From contig JAJRSE010000051.1 of NCBI GenBank assembly GCA_024278955.1, positions 161,852 through 225,851 of the forward strand: a DNA stretch of 64,000 nucleotides. Reading direction: 5' to 3'. Shown in pieces: positions 1-9,003 of this stretch; the first letter of the stretch is position 1; every line of letters begins with the position of its first letter. The translations under genes and the position numbers were made by a program. The notes beneath the pieces are model-generated. The model ran no database searches. It was not told the origin of the DNA and saw only the letters and a program-made list of their open reading frames with translations. Source of the DNA: Planctomycetota bacterium (GTDB taxonomy: Bacteria; Planctomycetota; Planctomycetia; Pirellulales; Lacipirellulaceae).

Positions 1-1551
1 ACACGAGTATTCGATTAGGCATCGTCGACCAGGCTTGTGACGTATGACTCGAATGGAACGGATTTCTAGCGACGGGTCGCTGAAAGCCTGTTGGATCGTT
101 GGAGCGATCTTTCGTCGAGCAAATTTCGGGTCGATCGCCTTCGATACGTTTACCAAACAACTATCTTCGCTCACGCCAAACGGATCGATCACCTCAATTC
201 GCTGGGAGAGTTTTATAGGCGGCGCGGAATGTTGTTTCGGCTTAGCAAAAGGTGGAGGCTGCTTCGCGTTTCTCTCGATAATCGCGTTTGCTCGTTCAAC
301 AAGATTTTTGGTCTGACGAGGCCAATCGGGTTGTCGATACCGAAAGGGTTCGTGTGCTAATCGCAGCAAACCTGCGGCCAAGTAGGCTTGTGGGTTGCCG
401 TGGGCCGTTGCGGTTGATTCCTCGAAGTACCCCGCGGTCAGCTCTTCGGACAGCTGTTCGCAAAGACTTCTTCGCACCCGTCCCAGCAGGACTTCTCGCT
501 CAAGATGGGCAAGGAAATTCCCGAGATCCTCGGCGGGATGGCCCATCGCAGCATTATCAAGATCGAGAATGGCAACCTTGCTCTCGTCCACAAGAAACTG
601 TTGAGGATGGCAGTCGCCGTGGATCGCTACTTCAATCGGCTGCAACTGAGATAGTTGCTCAACGCATTTCTCCGAAACTGCATTCAGAAGATCTTTGACC
701 GAGGGCAAGATAATTGCGAGATCGTCGGCAGACCGTTGGATTTTTTGCGTCTCTTCTTTCAGCGCGCGGCGAGGAAGCTTGGTTGTCTGCTGCGAATGGA
801 GTTGGGCGAGTAGACGCCCTACCTTGTGAATTGTCTTGGCTGGTAACTGGGCCCTGGTGATCAGGCTTGCTAGCGACTCGCCTGGAAGCCAGCGATAGAG
901 AACCGCCCGATGACGGTCGGAATGCCCGAGAGGGCGAGCAGTCGGAAATCGGGCCAAAGAGCCTAACGACTTCGTGGCTCGGAGAGATTGGGCGTAAACT
1001 TTTTCGGAATGAAACTTGAGTACGGCCTTGGCTTGATTGCCGACATCAAGCCGAACGACTAAACGGCGTTCGGGTTTGTATCGGAGAAGCACCCAATCAG
1101 CTGATAGTAACTCGTGGTCGTCTTCTGGAGATAGTCGAGAAAGTATTCGTACTCGTCCTTCGCGAGTCGTCATCCCTTCGATCGAAGGCAACTCCTTGTC
1201 CGAGGGAAACGGCAAGATAACCACAGCCAGCTCGGGCACTAATATCGGAGCGAGGCAGTTTTCACCGTGTGCCTGTTTAACATTCTGAACCTTCGCCAGC
1301 TTGCTCTCGGCACAGACTCCGTATGCTGAGAGGTGAAAAGTGTGTACTCCGGTGCTTGTGTCGAGGGCAAAGGAGGCCAAGCAACTCGTGCGTGGTTTGT
1401 AGCGTAAATAAGTGCAGCAAGCAGCAGTTGCCTGTAGCTTGGGGAAATGCTTCGCGAAAAATTCCAGTGCCGCATCGTCGTCAAGAATGGTACTCAGCGC
1501 GGGCAGCTCTGAGTCGGCAGCGGCAATTTTTGCATCGTGAATATTTAGCAT
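1..1551 (-). CDS. Phosphotransferase of the aminoglycoside-phosphotransferase (APH) superfamily, multi-lobe, partial (3' end outside window)
   Basis: An open frame of 517 codons runs from an ATG at 1551 off the left edge without a stop. Around residue 309 it has the APH catalytic loop IHGDCHPQQ, followed about 20 residues later by the metal-binding ILDLDNAAMGHP. This is the signature of the small-molecule kinase fold used by aminoglycoside, choline and sugar kinases. The lobe-like motif RYKPxR recurs three times: LRYKPRTSC near residue 47, LLRYKPERR near 150 and IRHKPGRRC near 510. The protein therefore seems to carry a degenerate first lobe, a complete kinase and the beginning of another. 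The substrate is unknown. It is the last visible gene of the glycan operon, 36 bp after the sulfotransferase, so a sugar or lipid-linked intermediate is a reasonable guess. The fold is well supported; the substrate is inference. Confidence 0.8.
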   Translation of the reverse strand, partial: MLNIHDAKIAAADSELPALSTILDDDAALEFFAKHFPKLQATAACCTYLRYKPRTSCLASFALDTSTGVHTFHLSAYGVCAESKLAKVQNVKQAHGENCLAPILVPELAVVILPFPSDKELPSIEGMTTREGRVRILSRLSPEDDHELLSADWVLLRYKPERRLVVRLDVGNQAKAVLKFHSEKVYAQSLRATKSLGSLARFPTARPLGHSDRHRAVLYRWLPGESLASLITRAQLPAKTIHKVGRLLAQLHSQQTTKLPRRALKEETQKIQRSADDLAIILPSVKDLLNAVSEKCVEQLSQLQPIEVAIHGDCHPQQFLVDESKVAILDLDNAAMGHPAEDLGNFLAHLEREVLLGRVRRSLCEQLSEELTAGYFEESTATAHGNPQAYLAAGLLRLAHEPFRYRQPDWPRQTKNLVERANAIIERNAKQPPPFAKPKQHSAPPIKLSQRIEVIDPFGVSEDSCLVNVSKAIDPKFARRKIAPTIQQAFSDPSLEIRSIRVIRHKPGRRCLIEYSC

Positions 1552-1587
1552 GATGTTTCAGGGGAAAAACGAACCGGGACACGCAGT

Positions 1588-2607
1588 TTACCAAGACTCG
1601 GGCAAACGCCAGCGTCCAGCGACTTCAGCGGCAAACTTTTGCTTGACACTCTCGACTTCCTTGCGGACTTTGCTTGAGATTTTAGGATATGCTCGTTCGT
1701 AGCCTAGCTCGTCAAGTAGGTTGCCCGTTGCTGCTTCAAATTTTTCTATGTCGTTGGCTTCCATTTGGGTACGCCAATCCCTTCTGCCAGGCGTCGGCGG
1801 AAGCCAAGCGGCATTGGTTGATAGCTGTTCTCCCAGCTGGGTCCGTCCTTCGTAGTAGCGTTCCATCGCCTCGACATGGGGTAGGCCAAGAAAGCTGGCA
1901 AGTTTTTTACACTCGACATCGGGATGAGCGATTAGGTCTTCGTATTTCAAGTCATAATAGAGATCATTGCCTAGGACATTTCCATCGCTGCGACCCATAG
2001 CTACGAGTGCTTTCCACCAAAACGCGGTGGTAACTAAAGGATCGATCTTCCAGGAGTTAAACTTCCCGGCAGCCTTATGTGCCATCCGCCAATTTTTCAT
2101 CGAGAGCCAAACATCGCGTCCATCGCGGATGAGGTGGACGATGCGGGCTTCTGGCCATAGTTTGTGCAAGACCGGTAGCTTACGAACATAGGTGGGCGTT
2201 TTGTCGCCGACCAGCGGCTTTTTCTTACGACGTCCATAGTTGTCGAATATCTGGCTGACCAAACTCGCGTAAGTTGCTTCTGGCTGCTCTTTTACTAGTT
2301 TGAGCAAGGCACTACGTTTGATCTTCATCTGGTCAAAGCGACGATGCTCGAACAGATATTCCACGAGTTTTTCGGTAACAAGCCCCTCCTCTGTGACGCC
2401 TTTTCTCTTCTCGTAGAAACGAGGGATCCAGTGCGTTTCGCGAGTAATGGCAACCCAAGGGTGCGCGTTGATCATTCGCTTCAACATCGTCGTACCAGAA
2501 CGCGGTGAACCGACAAGGAAGACATAGGGATTAGGGAATTCCAAAGTCGATGGGGAAAAGTCGAGTTGGCTACTCAAATTCATAAGACTGGGGGGAGAGG
2601 ATGTCAT
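1588..2607 (-). CDS. Sulfotransferase family protein (PAPS-dependent)
   Basis: The 339-residue product has the two PAPS-binding elements of the Sulfotransfer superfamily. The 5'-phosphosulfate loop LVGSPRSGTTMLKRM lies near residue 32 and the 3'-phosphate-binding stretch VHLIRDGRDVWLSM near residue 160. No signal peptide or membrane span is visible, so it should be cytosolic and transfer sulfate from PAPS to a hydroxyl, probably on a glycan or glycolipid. The gene starts 5 bp after the exporter gene and is followed after 36 bp by the kinase-like gene, which fits co-transcription. Together with three glycosyltransferases and an MsbA-like exporter it suggests a sulfated surface glycan or glycolipid, as expected in marine Planctomycetes. 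The acceptor cannot be read from sequence. Confidence 0.88.
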   Translation of the reverse strand: MTSSPPSLMNLSSQLDFSPSTLEFPNPYVFLVGSPRSGTTMLKRMINAHPWVAITRETHWIPRFYEKRKGVTEEGLVTEKLVEYLFEHRRFDQMKIKRSALLKLVKEQPEATYASLVSQIFDNYGRRKKKPLVGDKTPTYVRKLPVLHKLWPEARIVHLIRDGRDVWLSMKNWRMAHKAAGKFNSWKIDPLVTTAFWWKALVAMGRSDGNVLGNDLYYDLKYEDLIAHPDVECKKLASFLGLPHVEAMERYYEGRTQLGEQLSTNAAWLPPTPGRRDWRTQMEANDIEKFEAATGNLLDELGYERAYPKISSKVRKEVESVKQKFAAEVAGRWRLPESW

Positions 2608-2612
2608 GGGGC

Positions 2613-4439
2613 TTACCTTAGGGTTGGTTTTCGTTCGCCAGTTTGCGAAAAATAGAGATCAGCATACCGTCCTGCCTGATCGATCAGACTCTGATGGGAC
2701 CCTGATTCGCAAATGCGTCCGTTTTCGAGGTAGAGAACCTCATCGGCAACTGCTGCTTGTCGTAAATCGTGAGTTACGAGCAAAGTCGTGCGGCCAGCGG
2801 CCAGGTTTCTTAGCCCGAGACGCACTTCACGTTCATTTTTTTCGTCGAGGCCGACGGTCGGCTCATCGAGCAAAAGTAGCGGAGCATTGCGAACGGCTGC
2901 TCGAGCTATTGCGATACGTTGGCGCTGGCCATGCGACAAATTGACGGCTCGCTCTCCGAGGATGGTCTGGTAGCCCTGAGGTAACGATTCGATAAAGTGG
3001 TGGGCGTTTGCAAGTTTGGCCGCTTCGATGATTTGCGCCTGAGTTACGTCGGTTGCTCCGAGTGCGATGTTCTCGTAGACGTCGCCAGCGAAGAGAATCG
3101 TGTCTTGCAGGACAACGCTTATTTGCCCTCGTAGAGAACTTAGGGTCCACCGGCGAATATCTTGGTCGTCAACTAGAATCGTCCCCTGCTGCGAATCATA
3201 TAAGCGGAGCAAAAGGCTGAGTAATGTGGATTTGCCTGCACCAGAATCGCCGACCAGGGCAACAAAACGCCCGGGCTCAATTGTAAACGAGAGATTTTCG
3301 TAGACTGGTCTACCTGGTTCGTATCCGAAACGAATCTCAGAAAATTGAAGTTTCCCTTGAAACGTCGGTGCCTCCTGGGCATCAGGAGCATCCTGGACGT
3401 CGGGCGTTTCTTCGAGCAGCTCGACGATACGTTCGCCGGCTGCGGTGGCCTTTGCGATTCGGCCAGAGTACTTGGCAAAGTTCTGAATGGGTCGAAATCC
3501 ACGTTTGAGGTAGGTGGCGAAGAGCAGCAGGGAAGTTGCTTCCAGCTCTCCTTTAATTGCCAACACGGCCCCGTACCACAAGACGCCAGCCATCGCTACG
3601 GCAGTGAGAATGTCGGTTGTACGTTCTAAACGGGCCGCAAGCCTGCGAGTTTTGACTCCCTCAGATAAACTTCGTTTATTCTCAGACGAGAAACTCTTAT
3701 CAAAATGGCTCTCTAAAGAAAGAGCTTGGATAACCTTCACCGAGGCAATTGCTTCGGAGGCAGTCACAGCCATTGCGCCTTCTCGCTGTCTTTGCTTTCG
3801 AGCGGCAGAATGAATTCGGCGTCCAAGTTTGATTGTCGACAACCAAAAGAGCGGGACAACGAGCATCGACAAGAGTGCCAACTGCCAGTTGAGGAGAAAC
3901 ATCACGCTAACCATCCCCACCAAAACTAGCGTGCTTCCCAACAGTGGCAATAACGCCGAGACAGCCACATCTCGCATGAGTTTTATATCGCCGATCATAC
4001 GCACCAGTAGATCGCCGCTACGAGCCTTGTCGTGGAACGATAGCGATAACGCCTGTAGGTGACGGTACAACCTGCCGCGAATGCGTGTCATGACTCGGTT
4101 GCCTATTAGGGCAAAAGCGATTGTCTTGTAGTAATCGCTGGTTGCCCGGAGTGCGACAATTACGACCAAACTTAACGCCGTAAGTCCCAGCAAGGTCGAA
4201 GGTTCGAGGCTACTAAATCGCTCTAGGAAGTCCGTTTTCTTTGGGTTATTCCAATGGAGAGCTTGATCCAGTACCAGCTTGAGTGGCCAGGGCTCTAGTA
4301 TTCTAAGAACGACGCTGGACAAAAGTGCGACCATGGAACCGGCAATCAATGCTTTCTCTTTGCGCAGCTCGGGCGAGAAGTGACGCATCACTTGCCGAAA
4401 TCGGAAAAAGCTGTCGTTGACTGTTTTTGGTCGACCCAT
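2613..4439 (-). CDS. ABC transporter, fused permease/ATPase of the MsbA type
   Basis: This 608-residue half-transporter has an N-terminal membrane domain (about residues 30-330, with hydrophobic spans such as LIAGSMVALLSSVVLRIL) and a C-terminal ATPase. Walker A VGDSGAGKST is near residue 394, a variant signature LSHGQRQR near 498 and Walker B PLLLLDEP near 524, followed by the H-loop in LLVTHDLR. The architecture and length match homodimeric lipid flippases (MsbA) and related exporters. It lies 9 bp downstream of a glycosyltransferase and 5 bp upstream of the sulfotransferase. It most likely moves a lipid-linked sugar or glycolipid made by the operon across the cytoplasmic membrane. A multidrug-type exporter is the alternative, but the operon context argues against it. 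Confidence 0.88.
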   Translation of the reverse strand: MGRPKTVNDSFFRFRQVMRHFSPELRKEKALIAGSMVALLSSVVLRILEPWPLKLVLDQALHWNNPKKTDFLERFSSLEPSTLLGLTALSLVVIVALRATSDYYKTIAFALIGNRVMTRIRGRLYRHLQALSLSFHDKARSGDLLVRMIGDIKLMRDVAVSALLPLLGSTLVLVGMVSVMFLLNWQLALLSMLVVPLFWLSTIKLGRRIHSAARKQRQREGAMAVTASEAIASVKVIQALSLESHFDKSFSSENKRSLSEGVKTRRLAARLERTTDILTAVAMAGVLWYGAVLAIKGELEATSLLLFATYLKRGFRPIQNFAKYSGRIAKATAAGERIVELLEETPDVQDAPDAQEAPTFQGKLQFSEIRFGYEPGRPVYENLSFTIEPGRFVALVGDSGAGKSTLLSLLLRLYDSQQGTILVDDQDIRRWTLSSLRGQISVVLQDTILFAGDVYENIALGATDVTQAQIIEAAKLANAHHFIESLPQGYQTILGERAVNLSHGQRQRIAIARAAVRNAPLLLLDEPTVGLDEKNEREVRLGLRNLAAGRTTLLVTHDLRQAAVADEVLYLENGRICESGSHQSLIDQAGRYADLYFSQTGERKPTLR

Positions 4440-4448
4440 TTTTGTACG

Positions 4449-5684
4449 CTAGTAAGTTGGACGTTTTGTGAAGTGATTTTTGTGTCGTTGAAAGTGTGGG
4501 CGAGGGATTACCGAGTCGCTACTGCGGAGACTTTCTGTGATCTTTAGAATTCGCGTCACGACGGCCTTCCAAGTGAACTTTCGGATTGCCAAATCTTGGG
4601 CTGCATTTCCCATTTGAACACGAATTCCGGGCTGTTGGCACATTTCGACCAAAGCCTGAGCCAAAGCGAGGGTGTCTCCTGGGCGGTAGAGCAAGCCCGT
4701 TTCGCCATGGTTGATTATCTGAGGGATTTGGCCAATTTCGCTGGCGACGGTCGGGATTCCTGCTGCCATGTATTCAAACAACTTGAGCGGTGAAAAGTAA
4801 AAACTCTCTTGTGGCAAATAAGGGGCAACCGCAACATCCATCGAACCGAGCAGCGCCGGTATCTCGGACGGCAAGACCGCTCCGGTGAACTGAATTTTTT
4901 TCTCCACTCCTTCTTGGAGGTTTGCTGCCTGGCGTTCGAGCCTTTCTCGTTCTGGCCCATCGCCAACAATCAGCAAGCGTGCAGACGGCTCGCTTGCTGC
5001 CAGAATGCCGAAAGCTTCGAGGAGACTAGCAACTCCATGCCAAGGTTTAAGGGTACCGATAAATCCAATGGTGAACTCTTGTTGCTCAGGCGAAACCGTC
5101 GAGGCGGAGTTTACGCTAAAGCGATCGGTATCGACTCCGTTGGGGATGACATGAACCTCTTCTGTGGTCCTCCGATGTTTGAAAACGTAATCGGTAACAG
5201 CCTCCGAGACGGCAAGTACCGCTCCGGCGGCAGACATCGTCCGGCGAGTTGCTTGTTCGGCACCGCCCCGATCGAAGAGAGTCCGGTACTGGGCTTGCTC
5301 TTCGATCAAAGGCGAGTTGGCTTCTAGTAGACTCGGAACTTTCCAATCCCGGGCATGCTCCATTGCGGCATAGGAGCCTAGTGAATACCGTTCGTACACC
5401 AAGTCGTAGGGCCCGTTGCTTTCTAAAGCTTTCGTCACGGTCTCATTGGCTGCCAGTAGGTCAGCTTCCCGTGAGTTGGCATTTTTTCTTTTCCCTAGTT
5501 TGATTTTATGAACGGCCAGGTTGCGCAAATCTTCAGGCGGTTCTCCTCCAAGACGCGTTGCAAACAGATCAACCTTGGCTCCGCGACGTAAGAACTCGCG
5601 TAGTACCTCCTGGACATGGACGGAACAACCCTTGCATCCGAAGACCGGGACACCGGGGTCGCAACAGACATAGGCGATTCGCAT
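4449..5684 (-). CDS. Glycosyltransferase family 4-like protein
   Basis: The protein has 411 residues if it starts at MRIAYVCCDPGVPVFG. That ATG overlaps the TGA of the upstream glycosyltransferase (TGATG), which is why it is preferred over a longer frame opening at 5729. The N-terminal half looks like the acceptor domain of GT-B enzymes (GCSVHVQEVLREF). The C-terminal half has FTIGFIGTLKPWHGV and the nucleotide-sugar region SPLKLFEYMAAGIPTVASE with the usual Glu residues. It should be a retaining cytosolic glycosyltransferase acting on the same glycan as its neighbours. It is translationally coupled to the gene before it and 9 bp upstream of the ABC exporter gene. The sugar specificity cannot be predicted. 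Confidence 0.88.
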   Translation of the reverse strand: MRIAYVCCDPGVPVFGCKGCSVHVQEVLREFLRRGAKVDLFATRLGGEPPEDLRNLAVHKIKLGKRKNANSREADLLAANETVTKALESNGPYDLVYERYSLGSYAAMEHARDWKVPSLLEANSPLIEEQAQYRTLFDRGGAEQATRRTMSAAGAVLAVSEAVTDYVFKHRRTTEEVHVIPNGVDTDRFSVNSASTVSPEQQEFTIGFIGTLKPWHGVASLLEAFGILAASEPSARLLIVGDGPERERLERQAANLQEGVEKKIQFTGAVLPSEIPALLGSMDVAVAPYLPQESFYFSPLKLFEYMAAGIPTVASEIGQIPQIINHGETGLLYRPGDTLALAQALVEMCQQPGIRVQMGNAAQDLAIRKFTWKAVVTRILKITESLRSSDSVIPRPHFQRHKNHFTKRPTY

Positions 5685-6964
5685 CAGACCACCTCCGCCA
5701 AAGATTGCCGCAGAGATTTTGGCTGACACTCAGAAAAAACTTTTCGCAAGCTTGCCGTATTGGTATGGATCGAGAATTCCTCTTCGATTAGCTGCCGTGC
5801 AGCCTTTGCAAGGCGGACTCGCAAATCGGCATCCGAAAACAGCTGTTGGATTGCTTGGGCTAGTTGCTCTGGTTTTTTCTCTGGTACGAGTAAACCTGTT
5901 TTGTCATGCCATACCACCTCGGGAACGCCCGTTACGTAGGTCGAGAGGCAAGGCGTGCCTAGGGCCATCGACTCAAGTAGAATGGTGGGAAGACCATCGC
6001 GATCTCCGTTTGAGGCGGTGATGCAAGGAGCAACACAGACAGCCGCCTCGCGGATTGCACGATGCACTTCTTTCTGGGGGCGAGGCCCTGTCATCTCAAT
6101 GTGCTGCTGAAGTCCCAAGTCGTCGATCTGCGTTTGGAGGGCAGCTTTCAAGTCTCCTCCTCCGATGATTGTGCATCGAAAATCAACTTGTGAATCAGCA
6201 AGCAAGGCACAAGCGTCGATTAAATCGGAAAACCCCTTTTTCTCGACCAGGCGTCCGACGGCCACAATTTCGCAAGGTCTTTCCTCAGGTGCCGAATAAG
6301 AATACGCATTGAGGTCTAAACCGTTGTAGATGCGGTGAATCCTCGATTGTGACTCAGGGAATCGCTCGCCAAGGTCCTCAACATTAAAGTCACTCACGGT
6401 AATCACGGCTGCGGCATCGGCAATCTTTCGGCCAAGCTGAGCCTCGTCGACGTCCTTGTGAAAAATATCTTTGGCGTGGGCGGTAAAGGAGTATGGAATG
6501 CCTGTTAGTAGCGAGGTCAACCGAGCGACCGAAGCCGCGGTCGTTCCGAAATGGGCGTGAAGATGATCCACATCACGGACCTCGACTTGTCGAGCGAGCA
6601 ACAAGGACTGATAGATTTCTACGGCCGAGTAACCCGTCGTTTCTGTTAGAACCGCTGATTTCAGAGGATGGTCAATGAAAAAAGCTTCTATTTCTTTCCA
6701 AAAAGTTTCAGCTTTGATGCCACCGTATCGCAGGTTAATTACGGACGCTCTGACATCGGCAATTGCGTGTTGAAAATGGGTATCGGTCGTCGGCCGTAAA
6801 GCGAAAATGTCAATATCGAGGCCCGACGCTTCATGGGCCAAGATTTCGTTGACGACAAATGTTTCTGAAAAACGTGGATATCGCTTGAGAATATATCCCA
6901 CGCGACGAGGCCGAGCGGCATCGAATAACACGGAATTATCTTTACTCGGAAATTTCGATTTCAT
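5684..6964 (-). CDS. Glycosyltransferase family 4 protein
   Basis: It has 426 residues from the ATG at 6964 (MKSKFPSKDNSVLF), which overlaps the TGA of the preceding gene as ATGA. A start 21 bp upstream is possible but less economical. GT-B features are clear: RVGYILKRYPRFSETFVVNE at the N-terminus, ACEIVAVGRLVEKKGFSDL-like text at the start of the donor domain (visible as EIVAVGRLVEKKGF), and ESMALGTPCLSTYVTGVPEV near the C-terminus. The opening motif KRYPRFSETF is common in exopolysaccharide glycosyltransferases of the GT4 family. The gene is coupled at both ends to other glycosyltransferase genes, which points to stepwise assembly of a single oligosaccharide. Confidence 0.88.
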   Translation of the reverse strand: MKSKFPSKDNSVLFDAARPRRVGYILKRYPRFSETFVVNEILAHEASGLDIDIFALRPTTDTHFQHAIADVRASVINLRYGGIKAETFWKEIEAFFIDHPLKSAVLTETTGYSAVEIYQSLLLARQVEVRDVDHLHAHFGTTAASVARLTSLLTGIPYSFTAHAKDIFHKDVDEAQLGRKIADAAAVITVSDFNVEDLGERFPESQSRIHRIYNGLDLNAYSYSAPEERPCEIVAVGRLVEKKGFSDLIDACALLADSQVDFRCTIIGGGDLKAALQTQIDDLGLQQHIEMTGPRPQKEVHRAIREAAVCVAPCITASNGDRDGLPTILLESMALGTPCLSTYVTGVPEVVWHDKTGLLVPEKKPEQLAQAIQQLFSDADLRVRLAKAARQLIEEEFSIHTNTASLRKVFSECQPKSLRQSLAEVV

Positions 6965-8199
6965 AGCACTCTCTCTGCTGGACACGACGGTCTGTTGGTG
7001 TTTTCATTGATTAACAAGCGACAAAGTTTTTCGACACGAGCCAAGCCATTGAGATCGATCATGTCAGACGCTTTGGGTGGTTTCGGAGCATCTGAGGTAA
7101 TCCAGTTAGCGATAGCCGCTGGAGTAAGATGGCCCGGATGCAACACGTCGACGACGCCTAAGTGCTGTAACTTTTGGGCGCGAATCCACTGCTCGCTCCT
7201 AGGGAATACTCTTGGAACGAGTAGTGCCGGTTTCTGAAACGACAGCAATGAACAGACCGTGTTGTATCCGCCCATGGCAAGCACGCGATCAGCACGGCTA
7301 ATGAGTTGATCTGCTTCGGAAGAAAACTTAATGACTCGCAAATTCGGACGATTCTCAGCATTCTTTTGGAGCGACCGCAATAGTTTCTCGGGCATAAATG
7401 GTCCTGTCAGCAGAACGCCTTGGAAACCGGAATTGGGCAAGCCCTCAATAAAAGCTTGAGCGAGAGCGTGGCCGTCCTGTCCGCCTCCAACGGTACAGAC
7501 GATAAGCTCCTCACTTTTAGGATTCTCAGTGCTAGTCGGCAGCGTATTTTCGGCCTCCGATTTCGAGAGACGGCACGATTGATTCAGGTAGCCGGTGAAT
7601 CTTGCTTTTTTGGCGATCTCCGGTGGCCAATCGTATTCCGAAACGGAGTTGTAGACCTGCGAATCGCCGTAGATCCAGATCTCGTCGAAGAACTCAGATA
7701 TTGCTTGACGACTTTCCGAGGCTTTCCACTCAGCCATAACCGTTTCAGGCGCATCGAGGATATCGCGCAAGCCGAGCACACACTTGGTACCTGTCTGTTG
7801 CCTCAGAAATCGTAATGTGGGAAGCAACTCGCCAAACGCGCCAACCGGAATTTTGTCGACAATAAAAACGTCTGGTTGAAAAACTTTGACTGCCGAACAG
7901 ATTGATTCGGCACGCAAACGGACAAGATCGTTGATCGAGATACTCAAATGCCCTGAGACATATTTCCCACTACTGTCTTTCCGAAGGCGAGGGAGTGTTA
8001 AGCAGTCTACTCCCGCTGGAAAAGTAAAAAAGTTTGCTTCATATGCTCCCGTAATTAGCAGCGAGGTGGCTTGAATATCAGATTCAGCCAACGACTGAGC
8101 AATGAGAAGGTTCCGTCGTAGGTGGCCGAGCCCCATGGTATCGTGAGAATAGAGAGCAACTCGGGGCTGGGCATGAGGACCTGAATTTCTTTTTGACAT
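6961..8199 (-). CDS. Glycosyltransferase, MurG/COG4671-like
   Basis: The core protein of 412 residues is taken from the ATG at 8199 (MSKRNSGPHAQPRVALYSH). The frame stays open to 8400, but the extra 67 residues have no family character. The motif HDTMGLGHLRRNLLIAQSL at the N-terminus and VLAMGGYNTVCSLLSFQKPA near the C-terminus match the GT-B group of predicted glycosyltransferases related to MurG and COG4671. It is probably cytosolic and peripheral to the membrane. It heads the visible glycan operon: its stop overlaps the next start by ATGA and all following genes are spaced under 40 bp. About 240 bp separate it from the HEAT-repeat gene upstream, so it may have its own promoter. Confidence 0.8.
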   Translation of the reverse strand: MSKRNSGPHAQPRVALYSHDTMGLGHLRRNLLIAQSLAESDIQATSLLITGAYEANFFTFPAGVDCLTLPRLRKDSSGKYVSGHLSISINDLVRLRAESICSAVKVFQPDVFIVDKIPVGAFGELLPTLRFLRQQTGTKCVLGLRDILDAPETVMAEWKASESRQAISEFFDEIWIYGDSQVYNSVSEYDWPPEIAKKARFTGYLNQSCRLSKSEAENTLPTSTENPKSEELIVCTVGGGQDGHALAQAFIEGLPNSGFQGVLLTGPFMPEKLLRSLQKNAENRPNLRVIKFSSEADQLISRADRVLAMGGYNTVCSLLSFQKPALLVPRVFPRSEQWIRAQKLQHLGVVDVLHPGHLTPAAIANWITSDAPKPPKASDMIDLNGLARVEKLCRLLINENTNRPSCPAERVL

Positions 8200-8439
8200 T
8201 TCTTGATCAAGTCGTAATCGACTAGAGCCCATGCAGACCGTTTTCGAGTCACCCTCTTTTGGCATGGCGACACTTTCTCTCCTCGAACGATTCGACGCAT
8301 TACGCGAATCTCCGGATCTGGACATTTCGGGCAAAGCGACCGTTGCAGACCATAGGAGCGGCTTCGGTAAAACGGATGTTCTTAGCATTTCAGAAGCCAT
8401 CGCAAGTTTGATTACGGATAAGGGAGACCAAGATTTTCT

Positions 8440-9003
8440 CTACTTCTTGATTTTTCCCAGAGCGTCGTTGACTGTTTTACGGACCTTCGCATCGGAATCG
8501 TCTTTTGCCTTTTCGAGGATCGGAATTGCTGATTGCGCTTTTACGCCGATCTTCCCCAAAGCTTTGGCAGCATAGAGACGAATGCGTGCCTCTGGGTCTT
8601 TCTCTAAGATTTCTGCGAGCTCGCTGACCGCGATCACGGCGGCGCCTTCGATGTTTGCCAATGTTTTGACAAGGTAATAGCGCATCTCGGAATCGGCCTC
8701 GCCGAGCGCCTCTTTGACTGATTCGGCCGCAGGTTCTGCTCCAATGCCAATTTTACTCAGAGCTTTTGCAGTACGGTAACGCACTTTTTGAGATGGGTCG
8801 GAGAGCGTTTTAATTAAGGCTTCCACAGCCTCGACGCTCTCGGGGCCATACTCTTCAAGTTTTTTAATCGCCTTATACCGCGCCGCGGGATCTTCGCTCT
8901 CAAGCTCGGCTGCCAACTCCGAGATGGGAGTTCCTCCGCAACCTGCTGATAATGCTCCTAGGCTGAGTAGAAGTATTGCGAAATAGGTCCTAGAGTTCGT
9001 CAT
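8440..9003 (-). CDS. HEAT-repeat lipoprotein
   Basis: This 187-residue protein begins with a lipoprotein signal (ILLLSLGALSAGCGG, lipobox LSAGC at about residue 22). Four to five HEAT/PBS-lyase-like helical repeats follow, such as DPAARYKAIKKLEEYGPES, DPSQKVRYRTAKALSKIG and DSDAKVRKTVNDALGKI. The repeats predict a small helical scaffold for protein contacts, anchored to a membrane after secretion. There is no enzymatic motif. The start overlaps the end of the DUF1559 gene by 14 bp, so the two are probably co-translated. With the PEP-CTERM gene they form a three-gene unit. A role in assembling or sorting the surface proteins is inference. Confidence 0.85.
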   Translation of the reverse strand: MTNSRTYFAILLLSLGALSAGCGGTPISELAAELESEDPAARYKAIKKLEEYGPESVEAVEALIKTLSDPSQKVRYRTAKALSKIGIGAEPAAESVKEALGEADSEMRYYLVKTLANIEGAAVIAVSELAEILEKDPEARIRLYAAKALGKIGVKAQSAIPILEKAKDDSDAKVRKTVNDALGKIKK

